Assembly (NCBI GenBank): GCA_021770785.1
Contig: JAETQH010000025.1
Span: 1-56,925 of the forward strand
Source: Lachnospiraceae bacterium
GTDB taxonomy: Bacteria > Bacillota > Clostridia > Lachnospirales > Lachnospiraceae
DNA: 56,925 bases
Direction of reading: 5' to 3'
Under the pieces are notes generated by a model. It had not been told where the DNA came from and did no database searches. It worked only from the letters and a program-made list of their open reading frames with translations. The translations under genes and the position numbers were made by a program. Shown piece by piece: positions 46,185 through 55,550 of this stretch. Each line of letters begins with the position of its first letter. Within the stretch, counting starts at the first letter, position 1.

Positions 46185-47498
46185 ATGACATTTGAAAGTG
46201 AAAATATAGAGTTTAAAGTGCAGATGACAGACGATATATATAAAGAAGTGATTGCATTTGCCAATACAGACGGTGGCATTATTTATATAGGCGTTGATGA
46301 CAATGGTAATGAGGTAGGAATTACGGATATCGATGAAACATACACTCGAATCACAAATGGTATTCGTGATGCTATTCAACCGGATGTTACAATGTTTATA
46401 AAATATACGTTACAGGATAATCAAGTAGTAAAAATAACTGTTGGTGAAGGAAGTTATAAACCATATTATCTTAAATCAAAGGGACTTAAACCCAGTGGCG
46501 TTTATATTCGTCAGGGAACTTCAAGAGCACAGGCCTCTCCTGAGCAAATCCGTCAGATGATAAAGGAATCTGATGGTGACATTTTTGAGGAAATGCGTTC
46601 AATGGAACAAAACCTTACTTTTTCATATGCGGAGAAATTTTTTGAAAAATATCATGTGGAATTTTCCAGAGAAAAATACAGAGTATTGGGTATAAAAGAT
46701 TCATCGGATTCTCTTTATACGAATCTTGCCCTTATTCTCTCTGACCAATGCTCACACACAATAAAGGTGGCAGTTTTTGGTAATAATGCAAATACGGAGT
46801 TTCGTGACAGCAAGGAATTTACAGGAGCAGTTTTTAAACAGTTAGAGGATACGTTCTCTTATTTGGTGCTTTGTAATAAAACAGTTGCGACTTTTCATGG
46901 GTTAGAAAGAGTAGAACATGCCGATTATCCGCAAGAAGCTTTACGTGAAGCTTTGCTTAATGCGATAGTTCACCGTGATTACAGTTTTAGCGGAAGCATT
47001 ATTATTAATGTCAATAATAACGAGATGGAATTTATTTCCATTGGCGGTCTTTTGCCGGGCTTGTCGGCAGATGACATTCGTAGCGGCATATCCCAACCCC
47101 GCAACAAAAATCTGGCAGAAGTATTTCACCGTCTGCATTTGATTGAAGCATATGGGACGGGGATTCGTAAAATTTATGATTTATATAGTAGTTGTCCCTT
47201 GCAGCCACGAATAGAAGTGACTTCGCACACCTTTAAAATGATTCTTCCTAATATGAATAAAGCCGTACCGGCAGAAAAAAGTAATAATTATAATGTTACA
47301 ATTACACCTCAAATGCAAAAAGTATTAGATTATATTAACGAAAATCAGTATATTACAGATGGTGGAGTTCAGGATTTACTTAATGTGAAAAGTACCCGTG
47401 CATATACAGTTATGAAAAAAATGGTAAGTCAGGGCTTAATTACAGTAAGCGGCAGGGGGAAAAACAAGAAATATTTAAGGCGTACAGATATGGATTAA
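46185..47498 (+). CDS. AlbA_2-domain ATP-binding transcriptional regulator
   Basis: Encodes 437 residues, with GGAGG before the ATG. The N-terminal AlbA_2 domain (Schlafen-like DNA-binding) shows ESENIEFKVQ, VIAFANTDGGIIYIGVDDNG and VYIRQGTSRAQASPEQIRQM. The central GHKL ATPase-like domain has ALREALLNAIVHRDY, SIGGLLPGLSADDI and YGTGIRKIYDLY. A winged-helix C-terminus reads MQKVLDYINENQYITDGGVQ and STRAYTVMKKMVSQGLITVS. Such proteins are common in Clostridia and gut bacteria as regulators with few known targets. It stands alone, with its own operator-like repeats, and a terminator follows. Confidence 0.9.
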   Translation: MTFESENIEFKVQMTDDIYKEVIAFANTDGGIIYIGVDDNGNEVGITDIDETYTRITNGIRDAIQPDVTMFIKYTLQDNQVVKITVGEGSYKPYYLKSKGLKPSGVYIRQGTSRAQASPEQIRQMIKESDGDIFEEMRSMEQNLTFSYAEKFFEKYHVEFSREKYRVLGIKDSSDSLYTNLALILSDQCSHTIKVAVFGNNANTEFRDSKEFTGAVFKQLEDTFSYLVLCNKTVATFHGLERVEHADYPQEALREALLNAIVHRDYSFSGSIIINVNNNEMEFISIGGLLPGLSADDIRSGISQPRNKNLAEVFHRLHLIEAYGTGIRKIYDLYSSCPLQPRIEVTSHTFKMILPNMNKAVPAEKSNNYNVTITPQMQKVLDYINENQYITDGGVQDLLNVKSTRAYTVMKKMVSQGLITVSGRGKNKKYLRRTDMD

Positions 47499-47551
47499 AG
47501 TTTTGTAGGGAGCATGGCTATTGTTATATAAAAAGATGGGAGATTTTGAGT

Positions 47552-47592
47552 GCAAAAAAGGCTTTGAACAGGATAGTCAAAGCCTTTTTTGT
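47552..47592 (+). terminator. Terminator after the AlbA_2 gene
   Basis: AAAAAAGGCTTTGA pairs with TCAAAGCCTTTTTT (stem of about 12-13 bp, loop of 9), a classic intrinsic terminator shape. Confidence 0.85.
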
Positions 47593-47681
47593 ATGAGCGC
47601 TATAGATATAATAATTGAAATATTGTCTTTTGCATATCTGACATTAGCGCAACATTTTTTGCTTTATTACGTTGCTAAGAT

Positions 47682-48494
47682 TTATTTCCAGCTGATTTTA
47701 TAGTAACCACTGGTTCTTTTCGTGGCAGGTTCAACTTTTACATAAACGGTTCCAGAAATTGTACCGTAATTTGTGGAGAATGGGAAATCTAATTTCCTTC
47801 CGTAATCTCCAGCTTTAACAGTATACGAATATGCTCTATCCATCCTTGAACCGGAAACTGTTAAAACAAGGTCATCGTTTGTATAAGGTGTTAAATAAAC
47901 AGTAAATTTTTTTACAGAAGATAAGTTGATTTTATACCAGTCATCAACCTTGCTATCACCTACACGAATTAATCCAGTAGAAGATTTTCCTTTTTTTACA
48001 TTAAGAGCTTTAGTTTTCTTAGAACCGCTCTTGTCAGTAACCTTTGTGAAAGAAGCGCTAATCTTTACTCCGGCATAAGATTCTACTGCTAAATAGTATG
48101 TAACGCCTTTTTTTACGCCGTAAACGTCTGTGTAGTAATAAGAATCGGTCTTATTAGTATCATAACTGTGTGACGGAGAAACGGCATTTTTCTTATTTTT
48201 GTCATATAACTGCCAGTAACCCTGTGTATAAGGAGCAACAGAAGAGGCATTTTTTGCAGTAATCTTTAAGTAGCCGTCGTTTTTAGCTTTGAATTTAATC
48301 CATGCTAAATTTCCTGTTAAATAAGTACACTGCTCATCTGTAATCGTTACAGATGATTTTCCTGTACTCTTAAAGGATAAGCCTGCAGCGGATACCTCAG
48401 TCGGTGTAGATACGCAGAATACAGAAAGCACCATCATAGCTGCAAGAGCAAGGCTTGCAACCTTGTTGAATAATTTTTTGGTTGTGTTTTTCAT
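47682..48494 (-). CDS. Secreted protein with pre-peptidase C-terminal-like beta domains
   Basis: Encodes 270 residues from the ATG at 48494, chosen for the GAGAGG site and the signal peptide it gives (MKNTTKKLFNKVASLALAAM to about residue 36, ending EVSAAG). The mature part has two beta-sandwich-like repeats. The first has GNLAWIKFKAKNDGYLKITA and GYWQLYDKNK, and the second has STGLIRVGDSKVDDWYKINL and VYVKVEPATKRTSGYYKISW. The WIKF/DDWYKI and YLKIT/YYKISW phrases fit PPC-like domains. There is no cell-wall anchor. The role is unknown; it may bind carbohydrate or peptide outside the cell. It is divergent from the BIG_2 protein. Confidence 0.7.
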   Translation of the reverse strand: MKNTTKKLFNKVASLALAAMMVLSVFCVSTPTEVSAAGLSFKSTGKSSVTITDEQCTYLTGNLAWIKFKAKNDGYLKITAKNASSVAPYTQGYWQLYDKNKKNAVSPSHSYDTNKTDSYYYTDVYGVKKGVTYYLAVESYAGVKISASFTKVTDKSGSKKTKALNVKKGKSSTGLIRVGDSKVDDWYKINLSSVKKFTVYLTPYTNDDLVLTVSGSRMDRAYSYTVKAGDYGRKLDFPFSTNYGTISGTVYVKVEPATKRTSGYYKISWK

Positions 48495-48730
48495 CTCTCT
48501 TTTTCCTCTCTTCAATTTTTTTTGTGTAATAAAGCATTCTATATTATACAATTTACCACACTGATTTATAAAAATCCAGTACTTTTGATGGATTTTAGTC
48601 ACAAAATATTCACAAAATTTTTAGTTATTTTTCAAAAAACAAGAAAAACTATTTACAAACGACAAAAACAATGTTAAATTGATAAAAGGCTCATCAGCAT
48701 TTCCTGCCACTCATGTATGGGGGAAATTCT

Positions 48731-49741
48731 ATGTTATCAAAAAATAAAATCTTACGGACAGCGTTTGTTGTCCTCTGCATGGTATCCGTGCTGTTGATAT
48801 CCGGTTTTCACACAACAGAGATTTATGGTTCATCGGGTTATGGTTTCGTTGTTTTAGGAACTTACGCAAAGGAAATGAAAATCGGAGACAGTTTTTATCT
48901 GGCAGCAGTCACCAGCAACGGCAAAAAGCCGAAATTTTCATCCGACAATTCCAAAGTGGCGTCTGTTAATACTTATGGAAAAATCACCGCGAAAAAAGCG
49001 GGCACGGCGCATATTACCGCAAAAATCAGTAACGGCGAGGCAAGCTGTAAAGTGGTGGTAAAAAAGACTACCGTCAAATTAAAGAAAAGCCGGGTTTCTT
49101 TAGAAAACGGTTATTCTGTCAAATTGACGGCAGAAAGCTCCACAGGCCATCCGGTGACTTGGAAATCCAATAAAAAAAGTATTGCCGTGGTGGATGAAAG
49201 GGGCTGGGTGACGGCAAAAAAGCCGGGCACTGCAACGATTACAGCCACGGTGGACGGAACGGCGGCAAGCTGTATGGTTACGGTAAAGCAGCCGACGGTA
49301 CGCCTGAATCAGACTAGGCTGACGCTCTACCGGAAGGGAACGGCAAAGCTTTTTGTGACCTCCACTTCAACAAGTACGCCGAAGTGGAAGAGTAATAAGA
49401 GCAGTGTTGCCACTGTGGACAGTCAGGGAAGGGTAACTGCCGTTAAAAATGGGACAGCAGTTATCACGGTGACGGTAGACGGGGTAAAGAAAACCTGTGA
49501 GGTTACGGTGAAAAAGCCTGTGATTTCATTTGAAACAGAAGAAATGTCTATTGCTGTCGGAGAGACAAAGAAACTCCAGGTAACAGTGTCGTCGGGAAAC
49601 AAACCGACATTTTCCAGCTCTAATACCAATGTGGTATCTGTAGACGAAGATGGCAAAATCTGCGGCAAAAGTCCGGGAAAAGCCTATATCTATGCGAAGG
49701 AGGACGGGACAAAGGAACGTCTTATCGTTATCGTAAAATAG
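48731..49741 (+). CDS. Secreted protein with four BIG_2 immunoglobulin-like domains
   Basis: Encodes 336 residues from the ATG at 48731, preceded by GGGGGAAA. A signal peptide covers about residues 1-38 (ISGFHTTEIYGSS). Then come four bacterial Ig-like group 2 domains in tandem, each with a ..SNKSSVATVDSQGRVTAVKN-type core; variants read KFSSDNSKVASVNTYGKITA, TWKSNKKSIAVVDERGWVTA and FSSSNTNVVSVDEDGKICGK. Such domains act in adhesion or as spacers on surface proteins. No anchor motif or catalytic domain is present, so the protein may be secreted or bind other surface proteins. It shares a 236-base divergent region with the PPC-like gene. Confidence 0.88.
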   Translation: MLSKNKILRTAFVVLCMVSVLLISGFHTTEIYGSSGYGFVVLGTYAKEMKIGDSFYLAAVTSNGKKPKFSSDNSKVASVNTYGKITAKKAGTAHITAKISNGEASCKVVVKKTTVKLKKSRVSLENGYSVKLTAESSTGHPVTWKSNKKSIAVVDERGWVTAKKPGTATITATVDGTAASCMVTVKQPTVRLNQTRLTLYRKGTAKLFVTSTSTSTPKWKSNKSSVATVDSQGRVTAVKNGTAVITVTVDGVKKTCEVTVKKPVISFETEEMSIAVGETKKLQVTVSSGNKPTFSSSNTNVVSVDEDGKICGKSPGKAYIYAKEDGTKERLIVIVK

Positions 49742-49929
49742 TATCACCAACGATGTAACTTTATTGATTTAATTCTATGGCAGGGGTGGGATGAGCCTTT
49801 CTATAAAAATATTGTGTGGAAAAGCAGTAGCTCTGCAGCAATAGAGATGCGAAAAAGCAGGCAGCCTTGTATAAAAATTAATTTTATACTATACTAAAGG
49901 CAGAAAACAGACCATATAGGGGAAAAAGA

Positions 49930-50772
49930 ATGTCAGGAAAATTATATTTATGCGCAACTCCCATCGGAAACCTAGAGGACATCACTTTCCGGGTACTGCG
50001 CACCTTAAAGGAAGTAGATTTAATAGCGGCAGAGGACACCAGAAATTCCATTAAGCTCTTAAACCATTTTGAGATAAAAACGCCCATGACCAGCTACCAT
50101 GAATACAATAAAATAGAAAAAGCCTATCAGTTAGTGAACCGGCTGCGGGAGGGGAAAAACATCGCTCTTATCACGGATGCCGGGACGCCGGGTATCTCTG
50201 ACCCGGGGGAGGATTTGGTACGTATTTGCCATGAAGAGGGAATCGAGGTAACATCCCTTCCGGGTCCGGCGGCCTGCATTACTGCCCTTACCATGTCGGG
50301 GCTGCCCACCAGACGTTTTGCTTTTGAGGCGTTTTTGCCCCGGGACAAGAAAGAGCGGACAGCCGTTTTAAAAGAGCTGGTGGATGAGACGAGGACGATG
50401 GTTATTTATGAAGCGCCGCATCATCTTATTAAGACATTAGAGGAACTTTATGAGGTTCTGGGAGAACGTAACATTTCCGTCTGCAGGGAGCTTACTAAGC
50501 ACTATGAGGAGGCGACACGTACGACATTATCGGAATGTCTCAAATTTTACCAAGAGAATGAACCAAGGGGAGAATATGTCTTAGTACTGGAAGGAAAGAC
50601 ATTTGAGCAGTTAGAGGAAGAGAGCAGGAAAGGTTGGGAGAGTATGACCTTGGAGGAGCACATGGCGCTTTACGAGGGAGAAGACATCCCCCGCAAAGAG
50701 GCCATGAAGTTAGTGGCAAAAGACCGCGGCATTTCCAAGCGAGAAGTGTATCAGGCGCTACTGGAGCGTTAA
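49930..50772 (+). CDS. rsmI: 16S rRNA (cytidine-1402-2'-O)-methyltransferase
   Basis: Encodes 280 residues, normal for RsmI. The tetrapyrrole-methylase-like core is seen in LYLCATPIGNLEDITFRVLR, LIAAEDTRNSIKLL, ALITDAGTPGISDPGEDLVR and TSLPGPAACITALTMSGL. It methylates C1402 of 16S rRNA at the 2'-O position. In Bacillus its gene (yabC) follows the ricT/yabB block; here lgt, an AlbA_2 gene and two secreted-protein genes lie between, so these may be insertions in an ancestral block. Confidence 0.96.
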   Translation: MSGKLYLCATPIGNLEDITFRVLRTLKEVDLIAAEDTRNSIKLLNHFEIKTPMTSYHEYNKIEKAYQLVNRLREGKNIALITDAGTPGISDPGEDLVRICHEEGIEVTSLPGPAACITALTMSGLPTRRFAFEAFLPRDKKERTAVLKELVDETRTMVIYEAPHHLIKTLEELYEVLGERNISVCRELTKHYEEATRTTLSECLKFYQENEPRGEYVLVLEGKTFEQLEEESRKGWESMTLEEHMALYEGEDIPRKEAMKLVAKDRGISKREVYQALLER

Positions 50773-50803
50773 TAGATTTATATTCCTGCGAACTGCCTGT
50801 AAT

Positions 50804-52579
50804 TTAGTCACTGCTTTGCTGGTAAAATACAGGCAGATATTTTTCCACGATAGCAAAGGGCGCCGGACCGATGGCGAGCACCGCTTTATGGAAGTCAATA
50901 TCATTATAATCTGCACCAAAGTTTTCTTTGGCAAATTTCTGCAAATCTAAAAATCCCAGATATCCCACATAATATTTCAAATAATTGGCAGGCTCCGAAA
51001 TAATATACTGATAGATTTCCGAAATGGTTGCCGTATCAGTGATGCCGTAGTCACGCCAGAATTTGATGGTATCGGAAAGAGCCCAGCCCTCGTAATGAAT
51101 GCCGATATCTGTGGTGGCGTAAAGGCTTAAAAGGGAGGACTGGTTTAACGCCATAAGTTGTGCAGCTTCCTTTGGCAGGGAGGCATACTGGTAGGAGAGC
51201 ATTTCCACATAGGTTGCCCAGCCCTCCACATAGCCGGGGTAATTTAAGATGCTGCGCACCTCCGGCAGTCCCATTTCATAGGACATGACGGTCTGATAGA
51301 GATGTCCCGGAAAGCCCTCGTGGGCGAGGGTGGTAAAATAGTGAATGGTGGTATCGTCCGTATTGGCATTGATATAAATGGAATTTTTCCTGTAGTTGTC
51401 GATGGGGGCTGTAATGTAATAGGCGGGGGCCAGATAGTCCTCCATACATTCTTCAATGTAGTTGACGGAGTATTCTGTTTCCGGCGGGGCGGGAAACTGG
51501 CCTTGCATTTCTTGCTGCAGGGTATTCAAAATAGAGACAGCGTCGGTGTCCGAGAGGGAAAAAGCTTCGCACTGTTCCCATAAATTAGGGTTTGCCTGTA
51601 TAAGTCCGGCTGCTGTCTGTAAATCTTCTAAGCGCTGCTGTTCAATTTTATTTAAAAGCTCTTTTGGTGTGGAAGGACTTCCGGTATTATAATAAACCAG
51701 ATAAGTGTAGTAATCTTTTCCTTTATCGAAATAGCAGAGTCCTTTGTCATTTTTGCCGCTGCCCTTTAGCTTTGACAAAGCCGCAGAAAGCTCGTCGTAG
51801 GCAGGAAAAATGACTTCGTTTATGATGTTCCGGTTTTCTGTCTTGTATGCTTCCTTTGCCGAGACGTCGATATCCGTTAAAGCGTCCACCTTATGGTTAA
51901 AGGTTTCAATCAGGTAGTGCTGATTTTTATCTGCAGTAAAGGAGGCACACTGTTCTAAGAGCGTATTGCAGATGGAATCAGACATAAAAAGCCCGGCGCT
52001 GGCTTTCTCCTGCTCAAAGGCAATGATTTCCTCAAAATAAGGCTTAGTTAAGGGCAGCAGTTCTAAATAATCTTTTACGTCCGCTTCATCCTGAAACTGA
52101 TATTCTTCATATAGTACCGGAAGCTGTGCCTGCACGCCGGAGGCGGGGCTTAGGTATTCTTCATAATAATAGTAAGGGCTGCCGGAAAGCTGGTGCTCTA
52201 AGTAGTCTGAGAGAATATCATAGGTCAGCCGGTCATTGGTAGGAAGTGCTTCATAATCGTATTTTTTTAAGGCGGCTAACGTGTTTTCAATGCCTGCATT
52301 ATTTTCATCGGCAGTTGTAAGGGAGATTTCGCCTAAGGTGACGGGAGGATTCTCAATACCATAGGGTTTAGGGTCAGACAGGGTAAAATGTAGGTTAATA
52401 GTGTTGGAGGAAACCTCTTCACGAAACAGCCTGTCACAGAAAGACTCAAAGGAAAGGCTGGCGCCGGAAGTGCCTGGAACGGAGGAGGAGCACCCGGTTA
52501 AGGGGATGCTGAGAAGAAAAAAAATACACAGGGAAATGCTCCGTAAGCGTTTCCCTGCTGTAAAATGACAAAATTTCAA
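50804..52579 (-). CDS. DUF885 family lipoprotein, putative metallopeptidase
   Basis: Encodes 591 residues from a TTG at 52579, chosen because ACGAGG lies about 9 bases upstream and this start gives a regular lipoprotein signal; an upstream in-frame TTG (52609) adds 10 residues. The signal ends in a lipobox (SIPLTGC), so the protein is probably lipid-anchored outside the membrane and is a likely substrate of Lgt. The DUF885 zinc-peptidase signature is AHEGFPGHLYQTVM; family members carry a conserved HExxxGH motif. The C-terminal region has YVGYLGFLDLQKFAKENFGA. The substrate is unknown. The gene is the last on its strand, convergent with rsmI. Confidence 0.85.
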   Translation of the reverse strand: MKFCHFTAGKRLRSISLCIFFLLSIPLTGCSSSVPGTSGASLSFESFCDRLFREEVSSNTINLHFTLSDPKPYGIENPPVTLGEISLTTADENNAGIENTLAALKKYDYEALPTNDRLTYDILSDYLEHQLSGSPYYYYEEYLSPASGVQAQLPVLYEEYQFQDEADVKDYLELLPLTKPYFEEIIAFEQEKASAGLFMSDSICNTLLEQCASFTADKNQHYLIETFNHKVDALTDIDVSAKEAYKTENRNIINEVIFPAYDELSAALSKLKGSGKNDKGLCYFDKGKDYYTYLVYYNTGSPSTPKELLNKIEQQRLEDLQTAAGLIQANPNLWEQCEAFSLSDTDAVSILNTLQQEMQGQFPAPPETEYSVNYIEECMEDYLAPAYYITAPIDNYRKNSIYINANTDDTTIHYFTTLAHEGFPGHLYQTVMSYEMGLPEVRSILNYPGYVEGWATYVEMLSYQYASLPKEAAQLMALNQSSLLSLYATTDIGIHYEGWALSDTIKFWRDYGITDTATISEIYQYIISEPANYLKYYVGYLGFLDLQKFAKENFGADYNDIDFHKAVLAIGPAPFAIVEKYLPVFYQQSSD

Positions 52580-52625
52580 AATAAAAATACCTCGTTTCGC
52601 TAACGACAAAGCGTTTGTTCGTTAA

Positions 52626-52655
52626 TAACATCATATGCGGTAAGATATGATGTTA
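52626..52655. promoter_or_regulatory. Palindrome before the DUF885 gene
   Basis: TAACATCATAT and ATATGATGTTA are inverted copies of 11 bases around 8 bases. It lies between the stop of the upstream hydrogenase-like gene and the DUF885 start. It has no T-run, so it could be an operator or an inefficient terminator. Confidence 0.5.
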
Positions 52656-52700
52656 TGTAGAAATTAATGCTACGGTTCTCTGAGACTGAGCCCCAATAAA

Positions 52701-54620
52701 TCAGTGGTTCATGACAGTTAACATCTGATTGTGGATTTGGTCAGCTGTTTCTTCAATTAAAACTGCCTGAGCGGAAATCTCTTCCGAAGCACTGGCAATG
52801 CCCGAAATTTTGTCGTTGATATCTGAAATCTGCGCCAGAACATTTTCTACGGAAGCAGATAAAGATGCCAGTGCGGGAACTACAATATCGCTGTGTTTTT
52901 TGCCTTCATTGACCGTTGACTTGGTTTCCTGGGAAAGCTTGTTTACCTGGTCGGCAATAACAGCAAAACCTCTTCCGGCAAGTCCTGCACGTGCTGCCTC
53001 AATGCTGGCATTTAATGCGAGCATACCGGTCTGTCCGGAAATGTGGATAACGGCTTCGTTAATATCCTCGTAACCCTTGACGGAGGCAGAGACTAATTCC
53101 ACCGCTTCCGTAATGGAACTGGTACTGTCAACTACTTTCTGAATCGTGTCGGTAAGTATGCTCAAATCAGTAGCGGTAAGCTGATTGCCGTCGGAAAGCT
53201 CTTCCATAGATTTATGGATGTTTTCAATTTGTTCAAAAACAGCTTCATAGGAAGTACGGATTTCTTTTTCCCGCTGCCTGATTTCATCGGAAAGCGCCTC
53301 TACGGCAATCTTTTCCTGCTCCACAGAATTTTTTGCAAAATGGATACAGTTTATCGGCATGTTTGTACCGTGCACGATGGCAAGCGCCATTTCCCGGCAG
53401 CTGTCATAACCGCAGGCACCGCAGTTGATAGTGCGTTCCTCCTGAGTCTTCTTGTTTAAAGCGAGATAAGCCTCTTCAAACTGTGCCGGAGTGGCATGGA
53501 ATCTGCCTACATGGCGGTTTTTATTATATTTACAGATAAAATCCTCTAACTTCAAATCGCGAAAAGCATGGTTAAACTGTTTGAACCGTTCCTCGCAGGA
53601 AAGTTTGTTGTTCCAGGGTGACTTTTTGTCATTGGAAGAAGCGGCTACTTTCTGCTCATGCAGGGCGAAAAGGATATCGTCATCATCCGTTCTTGACGGG
53701 TCAGTGGCAGTTCCATAAATACAGCCGGACTGGCAGTTTAACGCATCTACCATGAAGGGAAGTGGTTTTCTCGCTTCTACCCGCTTTGCATATTCATGGA
53801 GAAAATGGTAGGCATGTCCTTCCCCCTCAATCTGGCGGATCATCACGTCTTTTCCAAGGAAATATTCTACATTTTCCCGCAGACCACCGGGAGTAGGATA
53901 GATAGAACCTAGGCCGTATTCCATTTCATCCACTGCGTCATACTGGTTTAAGCGGACGGAGGAAAGTTTCTCCATCAGGTGGTTGAAAGTAACGTTATAC
54001 TGAATCATATTCCCGTTTTCCGGACGGTTGATTTCAGATTTTTTTGCAATACAGGGGCTTAAGAAAGCTAAAGTGTCCGAAATCTTCATATATTTTTTTA
54101 CATAGATAGCGGCGCACATCATAGGGCTGTGGATAGGCACCAGTTTGTCAATTAAAATCGGAATATATTTTTCAATATAATCTACGATAGCAGGACAGGG
54201 TTGGGAAATACCTCCTGTAAAATTATGTTGTTTGATATAGTTCAAGTAACCCCAGGTAGTGATATCCGCACCGAAGCTGACACTGATAATGTGGTTGACC
54301 CCTAAACTTTTCAGGTAACCAAGTACATGTTTGTATTCTTTGGGGTAATTAGCGATAAAAGCAGGAGCTACTAGCAGAGAAATGCGCTTTCCGCTTTTTA
54401 AGTCGGACAAAAATGTTTCAGTATCGTCTAAATACTCTCTGGCATCATGGGGACAGGCAGTGATACAACTGCCGCAGTGAACACAGGCGTCTCCGTCTAC
54501 AGAAATAATATTTCTACCGTCTATGATAGACGATGTGTTGACGCGAAGTAACGGACAGGCAGAAATACATTTGTTGCAGCCCGTACAATTATCATTTGTA
54601 AAAACAAGACCTTTCGACAT
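52701..54620 (-). CDS. Ferredoxin/[FeFe]-hydrogenase-like/chemoreceptor fusion sensor
   Basis: Encodes 639 residues from the ATG at 54620 (AAGGAA site). In order: two 4Fe-4S motifs ([12 protein letters not shown] and [12 protein letters not shown]); an [FeFe]-hydrogenase-like domain with [25 protein letters not shown] and [10 protein letters not shown]; a further Fe-S segment CGACGYDSC; a short coiled coil; and a methyl-accepting chemotaxis signalling domain with [20 protein letters not shown]. In catalytic hydrogenases the first motif is TSCCPAW with a proton-transfer cysteine. Here that position is Pro while the H-cluster cysteines remain. This suggests a redox or hydrogen sensor, not a catalyst. 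There is no transmembrane helix, so it is cytoplasmic. No che gene is in the window. It stands alone, divergent from spmA. Confidence 0.88.
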   Translation of the reverse strand: MSKGLVFTNDNCTGCNKCISACPLLRVNTSSIIDGRNIISVDGDACVHCGSCITACPHDAREYLDDTETFLSDLKSGKRISLLVAPAFIANYPKEYKHVLGYLKSLGVNHIISVSFGADITTWGYLNYIKQHNFTGGISQPCPAIVDYIEKYIPILIDKLVPIHSPMMCAAIYVKKYMKISDTLAFLSPCIAKKSEINRPENGNMIQYNVTFNHLMEKLSSVRLNQYDAVDEMEYGLGSIYPTPGGLRENVEYFLGKDVMIRQIEGEGHAYHFLHEYAKRVEARKPLPFMVDALNCQSGCIYGTATDPSRTDDDDILFALHEQKVAASSNDKKSPWNNKLSCEERFKQFNHAFRDLKLEDFICKYNKNRHVGRFHATPAQFEEAYLALNKKTQEERTINCGACGYDSCREMALAIVHGTNMPINCIHFAKNSVEQEKIAVEALSDEIRQREKEIRTSYEAVFEQIENIHKSMEELSDGNQLTATDLSILTDTIQKVVDSTSSITEAVELVSASVKGYEDINEAVIHISGQTGMLALNASIEAARAGLAGRGFAVIADQVNKLSQETKSTVNEGKKHSDIVVPALASLSASVENVLAQISDINDKISGIASASEEISAQAVLIEETADQIHNQMLTVMNH

Positions 54621-54763
54621 AGTTGTGTTCCTTTCTTGCATTTAGTACTTATTGCTTATATTATATAATATTTTTCGGGCAATTGAAACAAATTTATATG
54701 AAAAAAAGTAAGAAAGTTAAATCTTTTTCATATAGTAGAAAAAAGAACTTTACGTGAGGGAAC

Positions 54764-55393
54764 ATGAATTACTTATGGGCATTTATGGTACTTATTGGTG
54801 TAGTGTTTGCGGCGTTTAACGGAAATCTGCCTGCAGTTACTGAGGCAGCGCTTAATTCTGCAAAGGAAGCGGTAACGCTCTGCATTACCATGATGGGGGT
54901 GATGTCCTTTTGGGTAGGATTAATGAAAATTGCGGAAAAAACAGGAATTATTGAAGGTCTTTCAAGAAAGATGAATCCCATCCTGCACTTTTTCTTTCCG
55001 GAAATTCCGAAAGGACATCCCGCCAACGAATACATTGCTACCAATATGATTGCTAATGTATTCGGCTTAGGCTGGGCGGCAACTCCGGCGGGGCTAAAGG
55101 CAATGGAGGAACTGGCGAAACTGGAGGAGGAACGGGGGAATCCGGAATATTTGTGTGAAGGTAAAGGAACAGGGGAAAAGTCCGGCAGAGCTGCCAGTAA
55201 TGAGATGTGCACTTTTTTAATATTAAATATTTCATCGCTGCAATTAATACCTGTCAATATGATTGCGTACCGGCAGCAGTATGGCAGTGTAAATCCGGTG
55301 GCCATTGTGGGACCTGCCATTGCGGCTACGGCGGTGAGTACGCTGGCGGCGGTTGTATTTTGTAAGATTATGGATGGGAAGATCAATAATTAA
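54764..55393 (+). CDS. spmA: Spore maturation protein A-like (nucleoside recognition domain)
   Basis: Encodes 209 residues with several hydrophobic segments: an N-terminal MNYLWAFMVLIGVVFAAFNG, then VTLCITMMGVMSFWVGLMKI, then FFPEIPKGHPANEYIATNMI and VFGLGWAATPAGLKAMEELA and NEMCTFLILNISSLQLIPVN. This is the SpmA pattern (Gate domain). In sporeformers SpmA and SpmB act in spore core dehydration. Here no spmB follows, and a terminator does. The same domain occurs in non-sporulating lineages, so a sporulation role is not certain. It starts 143 bases after the divergent hydrogenase-like gene. Confidence 0.9.
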   Translation: MNYLWAFMVLIGVVFAAFNGNLPAVTEAALNSAKEAVTLCITMMGVMSFWVGLMKIAEKTGIIEGLSRKMNPILHFFFPEIPKGHPANEYIATNMIANVFGLGWAATPAGLKAMEELAKLEEERGNPEYLCEGKGTGEKSGRAASNEMCTFLILNISSLQLIPVNMIAYRQQYGSVNPVAIVGPAIAATAVSTLAAVVFCKIMDGKINN

Positions 55394-55399
55394 AATAGG

Positions 55400-55450
55400 A
55401 AGGGGCAGTTGGGAAATGATATGATCGATATTTCCCGACTGTCCCTTTTT
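55400..55450 (+). terminator. Terminator after spmA
   Basis: An 18-base stem (AAGGGGCAGTTGGGAAAT at 55400-55417 with 55430-55447, two mismatches) followed by TTT. It closes the spmA transcript and shows that no spmB is cotranscribed. Confidence 0.8.
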
Positions 55451-55550
55451 ATATTTGTAAAAGTATTGACATTATAAAACAAATAAATTAGAATGAAATT
55501 TAAAATTCGGTTACTTTTTCGCAATAGAATTATGCTTTGGAGGGATAAGA

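Noticed and set aside
47521..47703. 60-codon frame after the AlbA_2 gene
   Set aside because: It covers an intrinsic terminator hairpin and has no ribosome-binding site.
54769..55386. 205-codon minus-strand frame opposite spmA
   Set aside because: It is a mirror of a GC-balanced membrane-protein gene, without a ribosome-binding site or family features.
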